Assembly: GCA_029298735.1 (NCBI GenBank)
Contig: JANSLP010000007.1
Location: 310,001 to 374,000, forward strand
DNA from: Ophiostoma sp. CBS 140.51
Taxonomy: Eukaryota > Ascomycota > Sordariomycetes > Ophiostomatales > Ophiostomataceae
Direction: 5' to 3'
DNA: 64,000 bases
Positions 24,961-38,300 of the stretch are shown here, one piece after another. Position 1 is the first letter of the stretch. Every line of letters begins with the position of its first letter. The position numbers and the translations under genes were made by a program. The notes beneath the pieces are model-generated. The model did no database searches and had not been told where the DNA came from. It was given only the letters and a program-made list of their open reading frames with translations.

Positions 24961-27000
24961 TCCTCGAACACCACGGCAACAAGAGGCTGCCCACACCGAG
25001 TCGATATGTGTGCATCTTGGTGCATATGATATTACGCACGAATCAGGCATGTCTGCAGGACACCAGACGACTCAACTTGTACCTATGTGCAGGGGTCTTG
25101 TGAAACCAATGAAAGGACCGACGCCGACCCAACTGGACCCAAGACATCCAAAGACCCAAAAGAGGCAAGGAAAGAAAAGCGAAGAAGCCAGAGAAGCGCG
25201 CCAGAACGGGCCGCAAGCATATACTATCCATCACGTGCTGCCCACCGGCCGTCAAAATAAGGCAAGGCAAGGGTGACAGGTATGTTTTTCTCCTCTCTCC
25301 ATTCTCATTCTCTGACAGATATTTCCTTTTCGGGCATGTCTTCTCCGCCTTGTACGGAGAACGCCGACGAATTTGTGTCTTAGTTGTACCTGTCTTTGAG
25401 CCTCTGTTGCTTCGTTTCTTGTTCCCCCGTGTCTTCTTTTCTTTTGTCCGTCTTACTGTCCCCCACGCAGTGTGCATCCTTTTCTTCTGTTGCTTTGTTT
25501 TGCTTCCATTTTCTCTTACGATGTACGGAATACATACTGACTTTTCTTACACCCCTGTCAGGACGTCCCTCTTCCGATCCTCTCCACGCCGCCACTATTC
25601 GTTCTATCCAACGCAATCGTCCGAAAAGAAAGAAACAAGCGATCCTGCAGCCAGTCAACTGTCGAGACTCATTCTTCTGTCGTCAGTTTTGCTCATATTC
25701 TTGTAAAGTTTGCTTCTCCACTTGTGGAACCAACGGCCAAAAGTCCAACGCTCAACTTCAACGTTCAATATTCAACGTCCAACGCCTAACGGTGTTGGGC
25801 CAAACAAACGCCCCAACTGCCCACAGGGTTAAAATGCAAATCAACAAACAAACGGCATCCGACAAACGGACGCTGACCGAGTGAGCGCCAACGGCGGCAC
25901 CGGTCAAGAAAGAGCTGAAGCCGACACCGACCAAAATATGACCAAAATATCAAGCAGACAATCAAGCAGAAAATATGACAGAACTGCAAGCAAGATGTTT
26001 GTCATGAGAACGTCGTCAGAAATACCACACAGCGCAAACAACAGGAACCACACAACTGTGAGGTCTGGTTCGCGGGACTCGCCCACGCGAACGAGAGTGG
26101 AGCCGCCTCGAATCCACCGCTCCGGGCTTGGGGCGCCTCGAAGTGGTGTCCCTACGACGTCAGGTCGCGTTTTTGCGTTTTGGTGGTTTGTCCTTGAATG
26201 TGATGGTCCAATGGAACGCGCAATGCCCAAATGTCATCGTGCCAAGGGATCCAGGGAGTCCAGCAGTGAACCAGGGGATGGTTTGTTCTGGATATTGGGA
26301 AGTGAGGAGAACGAGACAAAAAAGGAACGAAAGTAGACGACAAGAAAAAAAAAGAAAAGAAAACAGGTGGTCAGCTCTCACGCTGAACCCCCTTTCGTTT
26401 TAGAGTGTTTTGCTCTTTTTTCTGGTTAACCGTTTTCTTTTCTTTTGTCGACCAGTCTCCTTCCCCCCCAGTCTGGCCTCCGTTCTCATTTCCTCGTCCG
26501 CTCCATTCCGCCCCCAAACGGCTAACAGCGAAACAGCGAACATCCCTTGCGAACCCCCCTTCGTGTGCACTGCAACGATCTCAACATCCTCAACGACTTC
26601 GGGTGCCATTCACTTACCTTGAGTGGCTTCACCGACTGCCGTTTCGTCTACCCCTTTTCCTATTTGCTTTTCTTCTTCTTTTTCCTTCTACTTTCTATTT
26701 TCCATTACCTTACATTATTATTGATTTTATCTTTCTCCCTATTTTTTATTTCTGATGTCGTACCCTGCCCTCCCCCAACACTGACAGACTGATCCAGCAA
26801 CCGCCCGGTCGGGTTGTTTGGCAGGCATGGTGTGGAGCCCTAGTCCTAAGCCGTCCCAGAGAGCAAAGTAGTGAAAAGGGAGGGTGGAGAGGAAATAAAT
26901 GCGAGAGTGGGAGCAAGTGGGGAGAAGAAGAAAAAGTCAAGGGAAGCAGGAAACAAGGAAAACACTGACAATGCAATATTAAAATAGGCCGCAAACGCAA

Positions 27001-27027
27001 ACGAGACAAACGAGACAAACGAGACAA
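27001..27027. repeat. ACGAGACAA triplicated 9-mer
   Basis: Three perfect direct copies of a nine-base unit. Confidence 0.85.
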
Positions 27028-27357
27028 CCCGAAACCAGATGGGCCGTCTCGACTTTGAGTGTACACATATCTTTTGTCTCGGTCGCTTCGGTGCCCGCCC
27101 ACCGCCCTCCACTGTCCTCCGCACGCCCGCCGTTTTGCATTTCGCTGAGGCCGTCCCGAAAGGGCAAAGAGCATCGGAAAAAGAAACAAAAAGAAGGAGC
27201 ACGAGAAACAAAAGAAAGAAAATGGAACAATACCTGCAGAAAACTGTGAGGGACCGCCCATCATCATCCCTTTCCGCGCCGTTCCTCTGGGAGAGCGGCC
27301 CCAAAGGCGTGGGTCGCCCTGCCGCTGTCCTGTTTGACTGTGACCTATTTGATTTAT

Positions 27358-27391
27358 GATTTTGTCATTTTGCCATTTTGTCATTTTGTCT
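27358..27391. repeat. CATTTTGT-type short tandem repeat
   Basis: Four near-identical units of CATTTTGT/CATTTTGC. Confidence 0.8.
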
Positions 27392-30300
27392 CTCGTTGTG
27401 CCCCGTCGTCCTCGTGGCAGTCAATCCTTCTGATAACGGCGGGTTTGCACGAACATGCACAATATCGGATGCACACGAACAACAACTCGTATTGAGAGCA
27501 AACCAAGAACAGACAGTCTTCCCAACTCGCTAGGTGCCTTTGCTTTTGATTTTATACCACCAGTCACACCTTATCAAGCATACACCATAATTGCACAAGT
27601 TATCATGCTCCTTACGGAGTATTCACACCCGTTTGTCACCGGGTCCGCCATTCATATTCGCCTTGACCCGCCATGGCGAGGCCCGCCTTGTTGATCCTGT
27701 TCCCCGACGCAATGGACAAACGCTCACGTCAACGCTGGGCCATGGACATGTGTGTATTTTTCGATGTTGTGAAATGCCATCTCTCCCTTCTTTTCCCTTT
27801 CTCTCGCCTTCATTTCCCACCTCTGGCTTCCCTACTTTCCCTACTTTGCCCCGACAGTTTGGAGTTGGCCCCAGCGCCCTCTCCACGGTGCACTTTGCAC
27901 TAATCTTGTGCGGCGGGCCTGTCGATCTTTCTCTCCCTGGAGACCCTCTTTCTTTCTCCCTGGGTCCCGGAGGAGAGGCCACAGCGTTTGTTTGGACGAC
28001 AGCCGTCCACCTTGACGTCTGGCGGTATTGCGCTCCTCTTAAAGTACGTACGTACCTCCAAGTCCCCTCAACACCCCCATCGAGACCCCTAGTCCACTCT
28101 CATATCTTGCTCTAGCCTCTCGGATATAGTCCCCCTGGGCTCCGGGGCTCCATTGATGTTCGTTGTTTTCGTCTTTCTTGTCTTGATGGGCCCCGTTTGC
28201 TGGATAGACTACAGGTTACAGGGTTGTTTGTCTGGATTTGGAGAGAGATTTGGGGAGAACAGGCAGGGGCCAGGAAGTGTGTTTGTCCATTTGTCTTTCG
28301 ACCCGACCGAGATGCCGGGCGCCAACAAGAGAGGCGAGCAGGGAGAAACGATAAGAGTGAATGGACAAGGAACGATACCGCGGTTGAAAATAGCGTGCAG
28401 CTAAGACAGAAACCCAAGGCGAGCCAACACCAAAAACACCAAATACCCAGCACAAATCCAGCAAATCCCATCCCAATTCCCCGTCCCAAGTAAGCGCCTA
28501 GCTTCACGGCATCCCAACCAGCGTCCCAGCTTTGGGGTACTGAATCTGGTCCTCACTTCGAGGGTCGTATTTGCCCACCCTCTTGGCGAGGGCAGAGGCA
28601 TCCCCGAGCGTGGATATGCAGCTCAGACTCGTCTTTGTGAAGAAAAGAAGCTTTTGCATGTTCAACATATTTCTTTCTTCTCTTCCTTTCTTTCACAAAA
28701 AAAATACCAAATGAAAAAGAAAAGGGCGAGAGGAATGAGCTCGTCGGAGTATTCTTCCTCTTCCAGCCCGGGCGAGTCAACTTACAAGGAACCCCTGTCA
28801 GGGTCAGAGGGGGTTGCGGCACGGTCTCCGCATCTCCGGCACCACACGCCTGGGTACTTTACGGAGGACGATACTGGAACTCAAGTCAGAAAGTCAAAGC
28901 AAAGACTTTGAGAGGGGAAACTAGACCATGCCGGACCTGGTTGCAGCCCACTGCAGCGGGCTGTTCTGTTTGCTCCCATGACTGCCCCTGCTAGTGCTGT
29001 TGGTGGTGTTAAACAAGACGGAGCGGCTGAAAAGAGGATGTGAGAGACGGCGGGTGGGAGAGAAGCAGAAGGGAATGCAGAAGAGAAGAAAAGAACACAA
29101 CACAACAAGGCATGGAACAAAATGGAAGAAAAATCAAAAGGGGGCACGAGAAGCAAAGGAGCGTTGCATTTGCATGGTCTAAGGAGAGGATAGGAGACGA
29201 AAGGAGACGAAAGAACCAAAAGAAAAAGGGTAGCATTGGGATGTTTCGTCATTTTCTTCTTTGCTTTTTGGCTTCCTTTTGTTTGGTTTCTTTTTTCGCT
29301 ACCACTTTCCCAGTTACCACCTACCAGGTAAGAAACTTGTGCTCTTTCTCCGTTGTGCTCTTCTTACCCTCCTTCACTTCCTCACACTCACCACTTTACG
29401 AACCTCCGTTTTATTTGCTTTTTCCTGTCGGCTTGCTCGTCTGGGACGCCCTTTTTAGCTCCTAGGTGCCTCGTTTTAGTGCTTCAGTGCCGGCTAGGGG
29501 TGGGCAAGAGTGTGTGAACGCGTGAAGAGCGTGAGAGAGCCCCTCCCAATAACGTTGCGAGCTGGGACTTTTGGGACTCGGGGTGCAATAACACAGCTGC
29601 ATGTTCACAAAGACGAGGACGGCTTTCGAAATTTCAACAATCTTCAGTTGCAAGAAAAAGCAAAAAGAGGAAGCAGGAAAACAGGAAAGGGGAAGAAGCC
29701 AAAAGGATAGAGAAAGACCCTTGAAATCAGTCTCACGAAAAAAGAAAAGAAAAAAGACGACAGCCAAAACAACGACAAACCCTGTCCCCAAAGTCCCAGA
29801 GCAAGAAGAAAAGAAAAAGAAAAGAAAAGAAAGGGTGTGGAACCTGAACCTGAAGTGTCTGGCCTCGTTGTCTTCTCGTCGTCGTTCACGCCCACATTCT
29901 TTATCGTCTTTCAGCCTCTTGCACTCTGTCATATGTTATTCTTTCTTTCTTTTCCTTTTTTTTCTGCCTCTCTTTTCTCCCCTCTTCTTTTACTCTGCTC
30001 TATTTCTATTTGTATTTCTCCCTCCCCCACCCCTTGCTGGATTCCCATTCCCTCTCGTTTTTTTTTCCTTCCCAAAACCCCACTCGCCGTTTGATTTTCT
30101 TTTTATATCCTCTCTTGCCTTCTTCGTACTACACAAACAACCGCCCGCGTCTGCGCACACACCCACATCCATGCATCCACGCAAACCATAGGCTACACAC
30201 GACCAAAAAAAACGAACGACGACAAACGCACAAACGCACAAACCACAACGCCAACACCACATCACCACCCGCATCCAAACTACATCACAGACCAAACGCC

Positions 30301-30701
30301 CGGCATCTTACATTTTCCACCGTTGCGTCCATCTCCACACCCGTCCGCCAATTTTTGGTCGTCTTTGGCCGTCTTCTTTCTTGGACTTTGCCTCCAAATA
30401 ACCGCAACTGAACTTCACCACCTCCGCTTACACGACATCGCCAACAACAAACGTCTTGCCGACGGATTCCTGCCTCATCGTCTTATATCTTCCGTTTCCC
30501 TCTTCCGCAATACTCTTTTTTTTATCTCCTTTGTCATTCTGGACATCATATCCTCTCTTTCTATCATATTTGATCCAACTCCACTTCTCTCGCCTCTTTT
30601 TTCTTATCCTCCCTCCCTTCCATCCCCTCGTCCCGCTCCGTCTGGTCTCGCTCTCCGTGTGACGACCTTGAACCGTTTACTCTTTGGCTTTTTTTTCCCT
30701 C

Positions 30702-30727
30702 TCTCTATTCTCTATTCTCTATTCTCT
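30702..30727. repeat. CTCTATT tandem repeat in the CT-rich block
   Basis: About three and a half copies of a seven-base CTCTATT unit, inside the long pyrimidine-rich + strand. Confidence 0.75.
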
Positions 30728-31588
30728 TACGACTTTTGCATCTCCGCCCGGCCTGGCCCTTCCGCCTTTCGTCTCACCTCTCAGCCCCATCTGTTCTCCT
30801 CTGATTCCGGGCTGTCTCATTCAGACTGCCCGTATCCCATATCCGCATTTTGATAGTCTGACAGCTTGAACAATTCTGGCCCTCAACGGCATGAGAGTTT
30901 GACAGGTCCAACAGTTAGACAACTCTATTTTTGATCCCCGTCAAATTCTGTCATTTTCTTTCTCATTGCTCATCTTTTCTGTTTCCATTGTCCTCTCTGC
31001 TTTCACCTTATTTTTGCCCTATTTCCTCCCCTCGGATCCGTTTGATTTTGTGCCATCGTTTGTTTGGCTCATCTTCTTTCCGTGACGGGCCCGTTCACCC
31101 ATAGAAAAGTGAAGGACGTATCGACTGCATTGACTTACACACTGACACTGACTGCACTGTGTTCCCGTGTCGCCGCCTCTCCGTCTCTCGGTCTCTCACA
31201 TTTCGTCTCTCGTCTACGGTTTCTTTCCTCATATTTCGTCTGCTTGGTTGTTGGCTATTCGCTTTCCTTGCCTTTCCCTTTCCTTTCCCTTTACTTCCCT
31301 TCCTCCCACCGGCTGTCCTACCACGCACGCAACGCAAAGGACAAATAAAAAAGAAACGAACAGAAAAAAACGACTGAACCAACCCATTGGCAAACCACAA
31401 CCACAGGGAAGCAAGCTCCGTTGACCCTGCACAACCGCTCTTCCGTGTCTCTGTTCTCCGTGCCTCTGTTCTCTCCTTCTCTCATCTCGCCTTGTCCATC
31501 CTCTTCATTATTTTTATTCGTTTCCTTATTCTTCTTTTGTACTCTTTCATCATTCCTCTCGTGTGGCCATGGACGTCCATCCTTGGAG

Positions 31589-31595
31589 TATAAAG
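31589..31595 (+). promoter_or_regulatory. Candidate TATA box of the zinc-ribbon gene
   Basis: TATAAAG on the + strand about 340 nt upstream of the chosen ATG (31938). If used, it places transcription start downstream of the ATG at 31569 and so favours the later start. Confidence 0.35.
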
Positions 31596-31937
31596 ACACG
31601 AGCAGTCGCCCTTCTTCCTCCTCCCAACTCTTGTCATCATCCAACTCATCATCACGCATCTCATCATCACTCACAACATCTTCTCTCATATCAACAACAA
31701 TATCACCATTACGAGAACACCTCCTCATATCTAGACGAGCTCGCACAACCACCACAACGCAAAGAAGTTCAGCTGCAGCAATCTCTCCAATCATATATAC
31801 CATCAGCATCAACGTCAACATCTACTTCACCTCGCTCTCTATCAAACAGCTCATATCTTCTGCCTCCATCAACATACACATCAACATATACGAGCATATC
31901 AACATCACCGTGGCCAGATACACAGACAGACTTCACA

Positions 31938-32347
31938 ATGGTTCACGCACACAGCCTCGCAATGTCGATTAGAAACGACGAGACCGCCATGCCGTCCCCA
32001 CCTTCGTCGCCCTCGCTCGTGCCATGCGACCCATTTGCTCCTGCCATGCCCTCGCATGACCACGACGATGATTGCTTCCACCTCAACCTGCCCAGCAGTC
32101 CCGCCTCGCCAATCGTGCCGCACCCGCGGTTCATTCTCCCGTCCAACGGCAGTGAAGGCATCCGCAGCGTTCCGGTAGGTCTACCACCATCCCCTCTCTC
32201 TTTTTTTTGTTTCTCCCTCAAATTTTCTGATCCCATCTAACATTGCAGCTACCCGGTGTTCGCTGTCCAAAGTGCGCCAAGGACGGCAAGGAGGTTTGGG
32301 TGATACCCGGCCGGGCCTGTGGCTACTGCGGCACGGCGTGCGGTTAG
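31938..32347 (+). CDS. Small protein with C-terminal zinc-ribbon-like motif
   Basis: Two exons, 31938..32174 and 32249..32347, with a 74-nt intron (GTAGGT donor, TCTAAC branch point, TGCAG acceptor) give 111 residues. The start is chosen for its CACAATGG context and a TATA box about 340 nt upstream. The same frame is open to an ATG at 31569, which would add 123 His/Ser/Thr-rich residues that come from CAT repeats. The N-terminal 70 residues are Ser/Pro-rich with an Asp/His patch. Exon 2 encodes a compact tail, CPKC then CGYCGTACG with about 15 residues between the pairs, typical of a treble-clef or ribbon zinc site. I recall similar short fungal proteins with a CPKC...KEVWVIPGR tail, all of unknown function. 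It has unusually long gene-free flanks on both sides. Confidence 0.75.
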
Positions 32348-35300
32348 GTCAGAATGGCCACCGCATGCTCTTTTCTCTTTCCTTCTCATCTTTCTGAGCT
32401 TCCCTTCTACACTGTTTTTTATACTGTTCCCTCCTCATTTTCTCATATTGTTTTCTTTTGTCTTTTTTCATTTCTTTCATCATCTCCTTCCTAACCCTTT
32501 AGATGTGTTGGCCGTTTAATGCAAGATTGGACAAGACGCAAGTCTTTTGGGATTATGGGAGGATCAGATCGCTTTGCTATTTGTTTTGTTTTGTTTCTGT
32601 CTGTTTTTTTTGTTGTCGAAGAATGGTGGATGAGAAGAGGACGAAAAGAACTACGACAAAAACGACATTCGACAACGCGTGCGAGTACGGGGACAAAGAG
32701 GGAAACACTGGAGTTACACATTCGTTCTCATTTTTTCTGCCATTTCTTTTCTGTTTTTTCATTTCTTTCACTTTTCATCTGTTACACCATGCGTCAAAAG
32801 GGAGGGACGGCGCTTTCGGAAGCGGGAATAATTCTTAATTTCTTATATTGTTTTTGATTTTGATTGCTGCATTTCTCTTGCATTTGATTTTTCCTTTCTT
32901 TTTTTCATCTCCTCTATTTCCTTTCTTCACCTCACGATATACCCTTTTGTTTTCACCAGTTTGCTGCGACAAGGGGCCACCGGGAAGCACCAAAAAAAAG
33001 GACTCATCAAAAAAAGATCTATATAAAAAAAATTGACTGGTTTACAATAGCATTTGACGATTAAAAAAACTGAAAATTTGAATACAACAAGATTTACAAT
33101 GACGCTCATGACGCCCCAAACGAACGATGATGTCGAGATTTTCGGTCCCTCTCGCCACGAACCCAATCTATTAAACTTCAGACCCAACGGTGGGACACTT
33201 TTCCACTTTGTGGCTTGTTTATTGTTGTCTGCTTGTTTTCTGGGTGCTCTTTATATTGCCATATCACCTTGCCAGACACATGCTGCTGGGTTCCAGAAAG
33301 AGGGGCAAAGCGATACACAATGGCACGACCACAAGACGATACAAAAAGAATACCACCACACCAACCACACGAGATGCAGCATACACAGGACACAGCACAC
33401 AACACACAAGTACGACTGTATCCAGTCCAAGGATGCTCAATGCCCTTCTCTCGCCATAGCAACACCTTGTTCGAGTCTCTTTGATTGTAACGCTTTCTGT
33501 ACATTGTTTCCTCAGGGCAGTCTCGTTTGTCTTCTCCTTTTCCCTGCTTGTAAAAACTCTGTGCTCACAGAGCGTGGTATTCCGATGATGCAGGATGTAC
33601 AAGGGACGTCGAGAGAAGCCAAGAAAAGAAAGAACAATGTTTGGTAAGGAAAAGTATAAAAAAGGACAAGGCAGCCAGCAGGATACCAGGTCAGGAGACA
33701 AAAGAGCCGCGCAATCTTGCATCTCTGGATGTTGTTCTCCTTTCTTTTACTTTGTCCACATCAACGGCCAGCCTCAGCGGCACTGTTACAGAGCATATGG
33801 CATACGGCATGGACAGGACCATCCACCGTCTTACCGTCCTTGTGCTCCCAACGAGAGCGGTCGAACTAGGGCGGACGAACGGCTGCCGGGTCGGGTGGCA
33901 ACGAACGAAACAAATGCGATTTAATAAATGAAGGCAACGAAAGACAATGCAGACGATGACAGGGGAGGGGGGATGGAAGGATGAAGCGCTGAATGGGTGA
34001 AAATGTAGGACGCCGGTGAGGGAGGCTCTTTGTCACTCGCCTTCGCCCAACAGTTTCTCTCCTCCAGTTTGATTTTCCTTCGCCCTCTTTCCTCCCTCCA
34101 CTCGTTCGTACGACGTTGCACGGCCATATGGCCGCTACATCCTATCCAATACCGAACTTGCCAGGAGCACAAACTGTTCCCGAGAGTATTTTCTTTGTAC
34201 ATCGCTCCCTTGTTTCTCTTTTCTCTGGTGACTCTTGTATCATATTTTCTTGGCCCTGATCTGTGTCGATTTCAACGAAACATGTTGGACAGAGCACACA
34301 CTCTACAAGCTACGAGACAAAGAGAGAGCTGCAGTTACTCCAACATGAGCATAGGTCGAACCGACGGCACCGGAAGTGCAACAAGTCAGTGCCGTGGGGC
34401 ATATTAAAAAGCTAGACCTAGCTAGCTCAGTTTTCACTATTTTTCCTGCTTTGCACCTTGATTCGACACAAGAGCTAGATTTGTTTATCTGACAGCTTTG
34501 TTGGCGCTTTATGCTGTGTTCATTTAGGGCAATCTATTAATCCCGTGTCACTTGTACCACCCGTCAAAGAGCGCAGGTTGGGCTGCCAGGCAAATTGATG
34601 GGAAAAACCTGCCAGTCAAATTATATATGGAGAGCTACCGTTCAGCAGCCCACATCCAACATACACGCGCACAGCCGATTCTGCAGGATGGCTTTTGCTG
34701 CGAGTTGCAAGGCATGCTGTATCTGGCATAGGAAGACAGGGGTGGAGACGATGCTGGGAAAATATGGTGACATATGTGGTGTTGCTGAAAAAAAAGAGAA
34801 AGCCTTCGTCTTGATTTTCACCTCCAACATCACACAATGCGGCCAGCCAAGAGACCGCCTTTGTTTACGTCTACCCGTCGGGCTGTTCTACGTCAGCCAT
34901 TCGTTATTTAGAGTTGTGTTCCCTATTCAACACTTTTTACTGTCAAAATTTCTCTTGACGTCGTTTCTACCCGCTCCGATGGCGGCCGGCTGGCTGGCCC
35001 GTATCTCGTTTTATGAGGCTTAAACCTTAGAATCAGCCCAACAGGTAAGAGCCGGCCCTGCACGTAGCCTTTTCGTTCGCCTTACCGACCTCTGCCGGTA
35101 TGAACCGTATCCCTTTATTTCATGCCGACTTTGCCCATCTGAACTTTTTGACCTTCGGCCTCAGTTTATCAAAATTTTTCATTCAAAGACTTTATCTCTT
35201 TTTAATTATTACCTAAACTGATTGTTACCGCTTTTTCACCCGGCACACCCCGGACGTGTTCTGTCGCCAAGCACGAGATGAATCCAGAAGAGTGGACGGA

Positions 35301-38300
35301 CCACAGGGACACACAAAATAAAGATGAAATGGACGGAATGGCAAGACTTTTCATGCTTCTCTCGACGAGCTCTGCCTGTGGTCTCTTGCACAGATGCGGT
35401 GCTTGTTTGGTCGTGCTCGTGTTATTCTCGGAGAATTTATACGCCTATGACTTCTGCATTTCATACAGAAGAGAAAAAGAAAACATACACAAGGCGAGCA
35501 GGAGATCTATTGCCTCGCGTGTGGGCTGGCTGTCGCGTTTTCACGAGGAGGGAAACAATAGAGTGGCCCATGTAACTATGGCCAGGCTGCATGCAGAGCT
35601 CTCAACACGGTTATATTTCTTGATACAGTGTGACCGTGTTACAGAACTCAATGTACAAAGTAGTACACTCTTTTTTTTGTCTCCCGTTCACGCCACTTTA
35701 CGCGCCCGGTTCTCAGGCGTCTGGGCCGGTCTTGGCTTATGGAAGTGGCTGGGCAATAGAAATTGATAAGGAAAATGAGAAAGAGCCGGATCTTCATTGA
35801 CAGCTGCCATCTACACATTTTTGGGGGTGATTTATTGTGCTGGTTGCACTGCTGTTTGACACCTGACATACACGTGGTTCTCTTGGCTGTGTCAGTCACT
35901 GTTGTGGGACAATACGGCGTACTGGGGTTCGAGCTCCAAAACTTTTGTGAAATTTGAAGTTTTGAGAGAAGGAAAGGTCTGGACGGTGATGCGTGGAGTG
36001 GTAGGCAGTTTTTGTGTGCAAAATGGTCATGAGGGCCGGTGTGGGTTTGGTGTAAACAGACATATCAGATCTCAGCTCGCTCACTCTATCTTCATCCACT
36101 GGTTTTTACCCATCATTTACACTCACATTTTAGTGATTGCTCACTCGAGTTTTCATTAGATTGTTTTGTTCACTCATGAAAATCCTCGCACTCACCCACT
36201 CACTCGGTATTCTCATCGCAATAAAATCTCATAATTTAATGAGCCCATGAGTTTCATTGATGAGATGACTAATCTCACTCATCACATGAATAATTTTTTG
36301 ATGTATTTTCGGTCTCATAGTGAGCTACGAGTGAAATTACATGAGTAATAGAAAGCATAGATGCCATGATCGTGAGTGCCTTTTTTTGGAATTAATGGCA
36401 ACGAGTTAACCGATTTACGCCATGGTTCTCATCCTGGTCACTCACCGTCTTGGCTTTGCATCTAAATAAAAGGATGAACTTGCCATTCCATGATCTATCT
36501 TGGCATACAAAGCAAACTGGGGTCTTATTTTTCTTGGCGAAGATCGTGCCGTGCGAGTACGTTACCAGGAAGGCCAGAGTTTGGCAAGGTGATGAAATAC
36601 TTGCTGAATGCGATGTTGTTGCTGAACAGATCAACATTCCATGACGACAAAAAGAGTAAATTTGATCAGATAACTCGGAATACGGCACATTTTCAGTATG
36701 ACAGCAACTGATGCAGATTTTCTTCATTGCAAATCAATTACAAGTTGCGACGTGAATATTTGAGTCGTTGCAATTTCGTTGGCTGTCGTCGTCTACTTTC
36801 ACCTGCAGCTTATGTGCACGGAAGCACTGGGCCACTCACAGCCATTAAAAAGTCGAATCACGCCCACCATTCGTTACCTTTTCTTTTTCTTCTTATTTTT
36901 CATTTATTTATCTCCTCCTATTTCCCCATGCACGGATAATTGGCGGTGCTTGGTCCCCTGTTGCATCTGCCGGGACGCGCCTTGTTTCAGACCGCAGCAT
37001 TCGAACAGCAGTCCGCGACACTTGCTGTGCCAAGACGACACATCTTCAACAAGAAAACAATCCCTGCGTGTAAGTCGACCACATAAGCCAGTCGCAGAAG
37101 GAAGAAAGGAGAACACCTGCCTGTCAACCACACCCCCAGCACTCTGTGTTCTTTTTCGTCAGTTTCATTTGTCTCAATCCGACGGACGATCATGCCAAGG
37201 AAGAGTGCACATCTGGGGAAGAAGAAAAAAATGGAAAGAAAAAGAGAGGCCAAGAAGAAAATGAGAAGACGAGAACAAAAGAAGAGAAGAATTCAAAATC
37301 AGTCACCGCTGACAATACCAAACAATCAAACCCCGACGAATATCATCTCAGTAAAGGAGAGCCAAAGAGGGCCAAAGAGACCAAACGACAAGAGACGAAA
37401 GACGGAGCCCGTCGATCCTCGAGCAAGTTGGGGCCGTATCTTCTTTTCCTCCCCTTGTTCTGGACTTGATTTGATTTCTTGCTCTCTTTTTCTCGGTTCT
37501 CGCTGCCGGGCTCGCTCCTCGCTGCCCATTCTCTCCGTCTTACTGAGCTGCCTGTCCATTTCGTATCGTATCCCTGATTGCCGTGCAGGTTTTTGTATTT
37601 GTCGTCCATCGGTGCCCTCTTTTACTTCAGATTTGGCATCTTCACTCGAAAGAGGAGGTCGTTGTCTGTCGTTGTTGTTTGTTGTCGAGCGGTCTTTGAT
37701 GTCGTCCTTGTCAACTGAAGTGGTTATGTCTCTTCTTAAACAAGCCAGCCCCAAATCCTACAATCTTCGACGTTTCTTTTCTCCTTTTCTTTCTTGTCGT
37801 CTGCATCATGTTTCTCTTATTCTCCGGGATTGTTTTCCTGCTGTAACCTCCTTACGCCTGCTCCTCATTATCGAGTCATGGCGAGACAGGGGCGTCTTTA
37901 ACCATTTTGTCCTTCCAGACTTTCTCTCTTTTCTTTGCCTTTACTCGCCTTCTTTTCTTCCATCTCGCTTCCTTTTTATGTTCCATTCTCCCTCCTTTCT
38001 CTCACCATTTTTTTCTCCGCTCGCGCCATTTTCATGAATGAGCAAGTTTTGTCTCCTTTGCTTAATTCTCATATCGATCTCACACTCCTACAAGCATCCC
38101 CCTTTCTGGTCTTCCCCCCTTCTTGCATCAGGAACTTGCTCGTTCAAAGCGAGCCACACTTGGGACCACCAGAAACACTTGGGACAGCCCGCTTAACTTG
38201 CTCAAGTCGCCCCGTCTTGGCAACTGGTCTGATCATTGCAGCCAACAAACATCACCACGATTGCGCCATAGGCCATAGGCCAGCGTCTTTCAAGCCTCCA

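Larger units (their letters stand above)
16251..31937. other. Roughly 15.7-kb gene-free block upstream of the zinc-ribbon gene
   Basis: I found no open frame with domain-like composition on either strand. Long frames (24293-25276 +, 23138-24049 -, 21188-21742 -) have compositions dictated by CT, AG or CAAAGC repeats. Much of the + strand is pyrimidine-rich (16.7-18.4, 24.4-25.6, 26.4-26.8, 29.2-31.5 kb), consistent with a rightward leader or promoter. Several simple repeats and a cluster of CCAAT motifs are listed separately. Non-coding transcripts are possible but cannot be shown from sequence alone. Confidence 0.55.

Noticed and set aside
24293..25276. 327-codon + frame with a Gln/Ser run
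   Set aside because: The Gln/Ser run is the CAAAGC microsatellite read in one frame; the rest is CT-rich DNA.
31563..31937. Upstream extension of the zinc-ribbon frame (ATG at 31569)
   Set aside because: Encodes His/Ser/Thr repeats from CAT-type DNA, lies before or at the TATA box, and the ATG at 31938 has a better context.
35278..35766. 162-codon + frame starting with ATG
   Set aside because: No family resemblance, AT-rich surroundings and low-complexity ends; left as a possible orphan only.
35920..35945. GGGTTCGAGCTCC resembling a tRNA B box
   Set aside because: No matching A box, acceptor stem or T-stem pairing around it.
37192..38037. 281-codon + frame upstream of the permease
   Set aside because: Switches from Lys/Arg-rich to Ser/Leu/Phe-rich exactly where the DNA turns from purine-rich to pyrimidine-rich.
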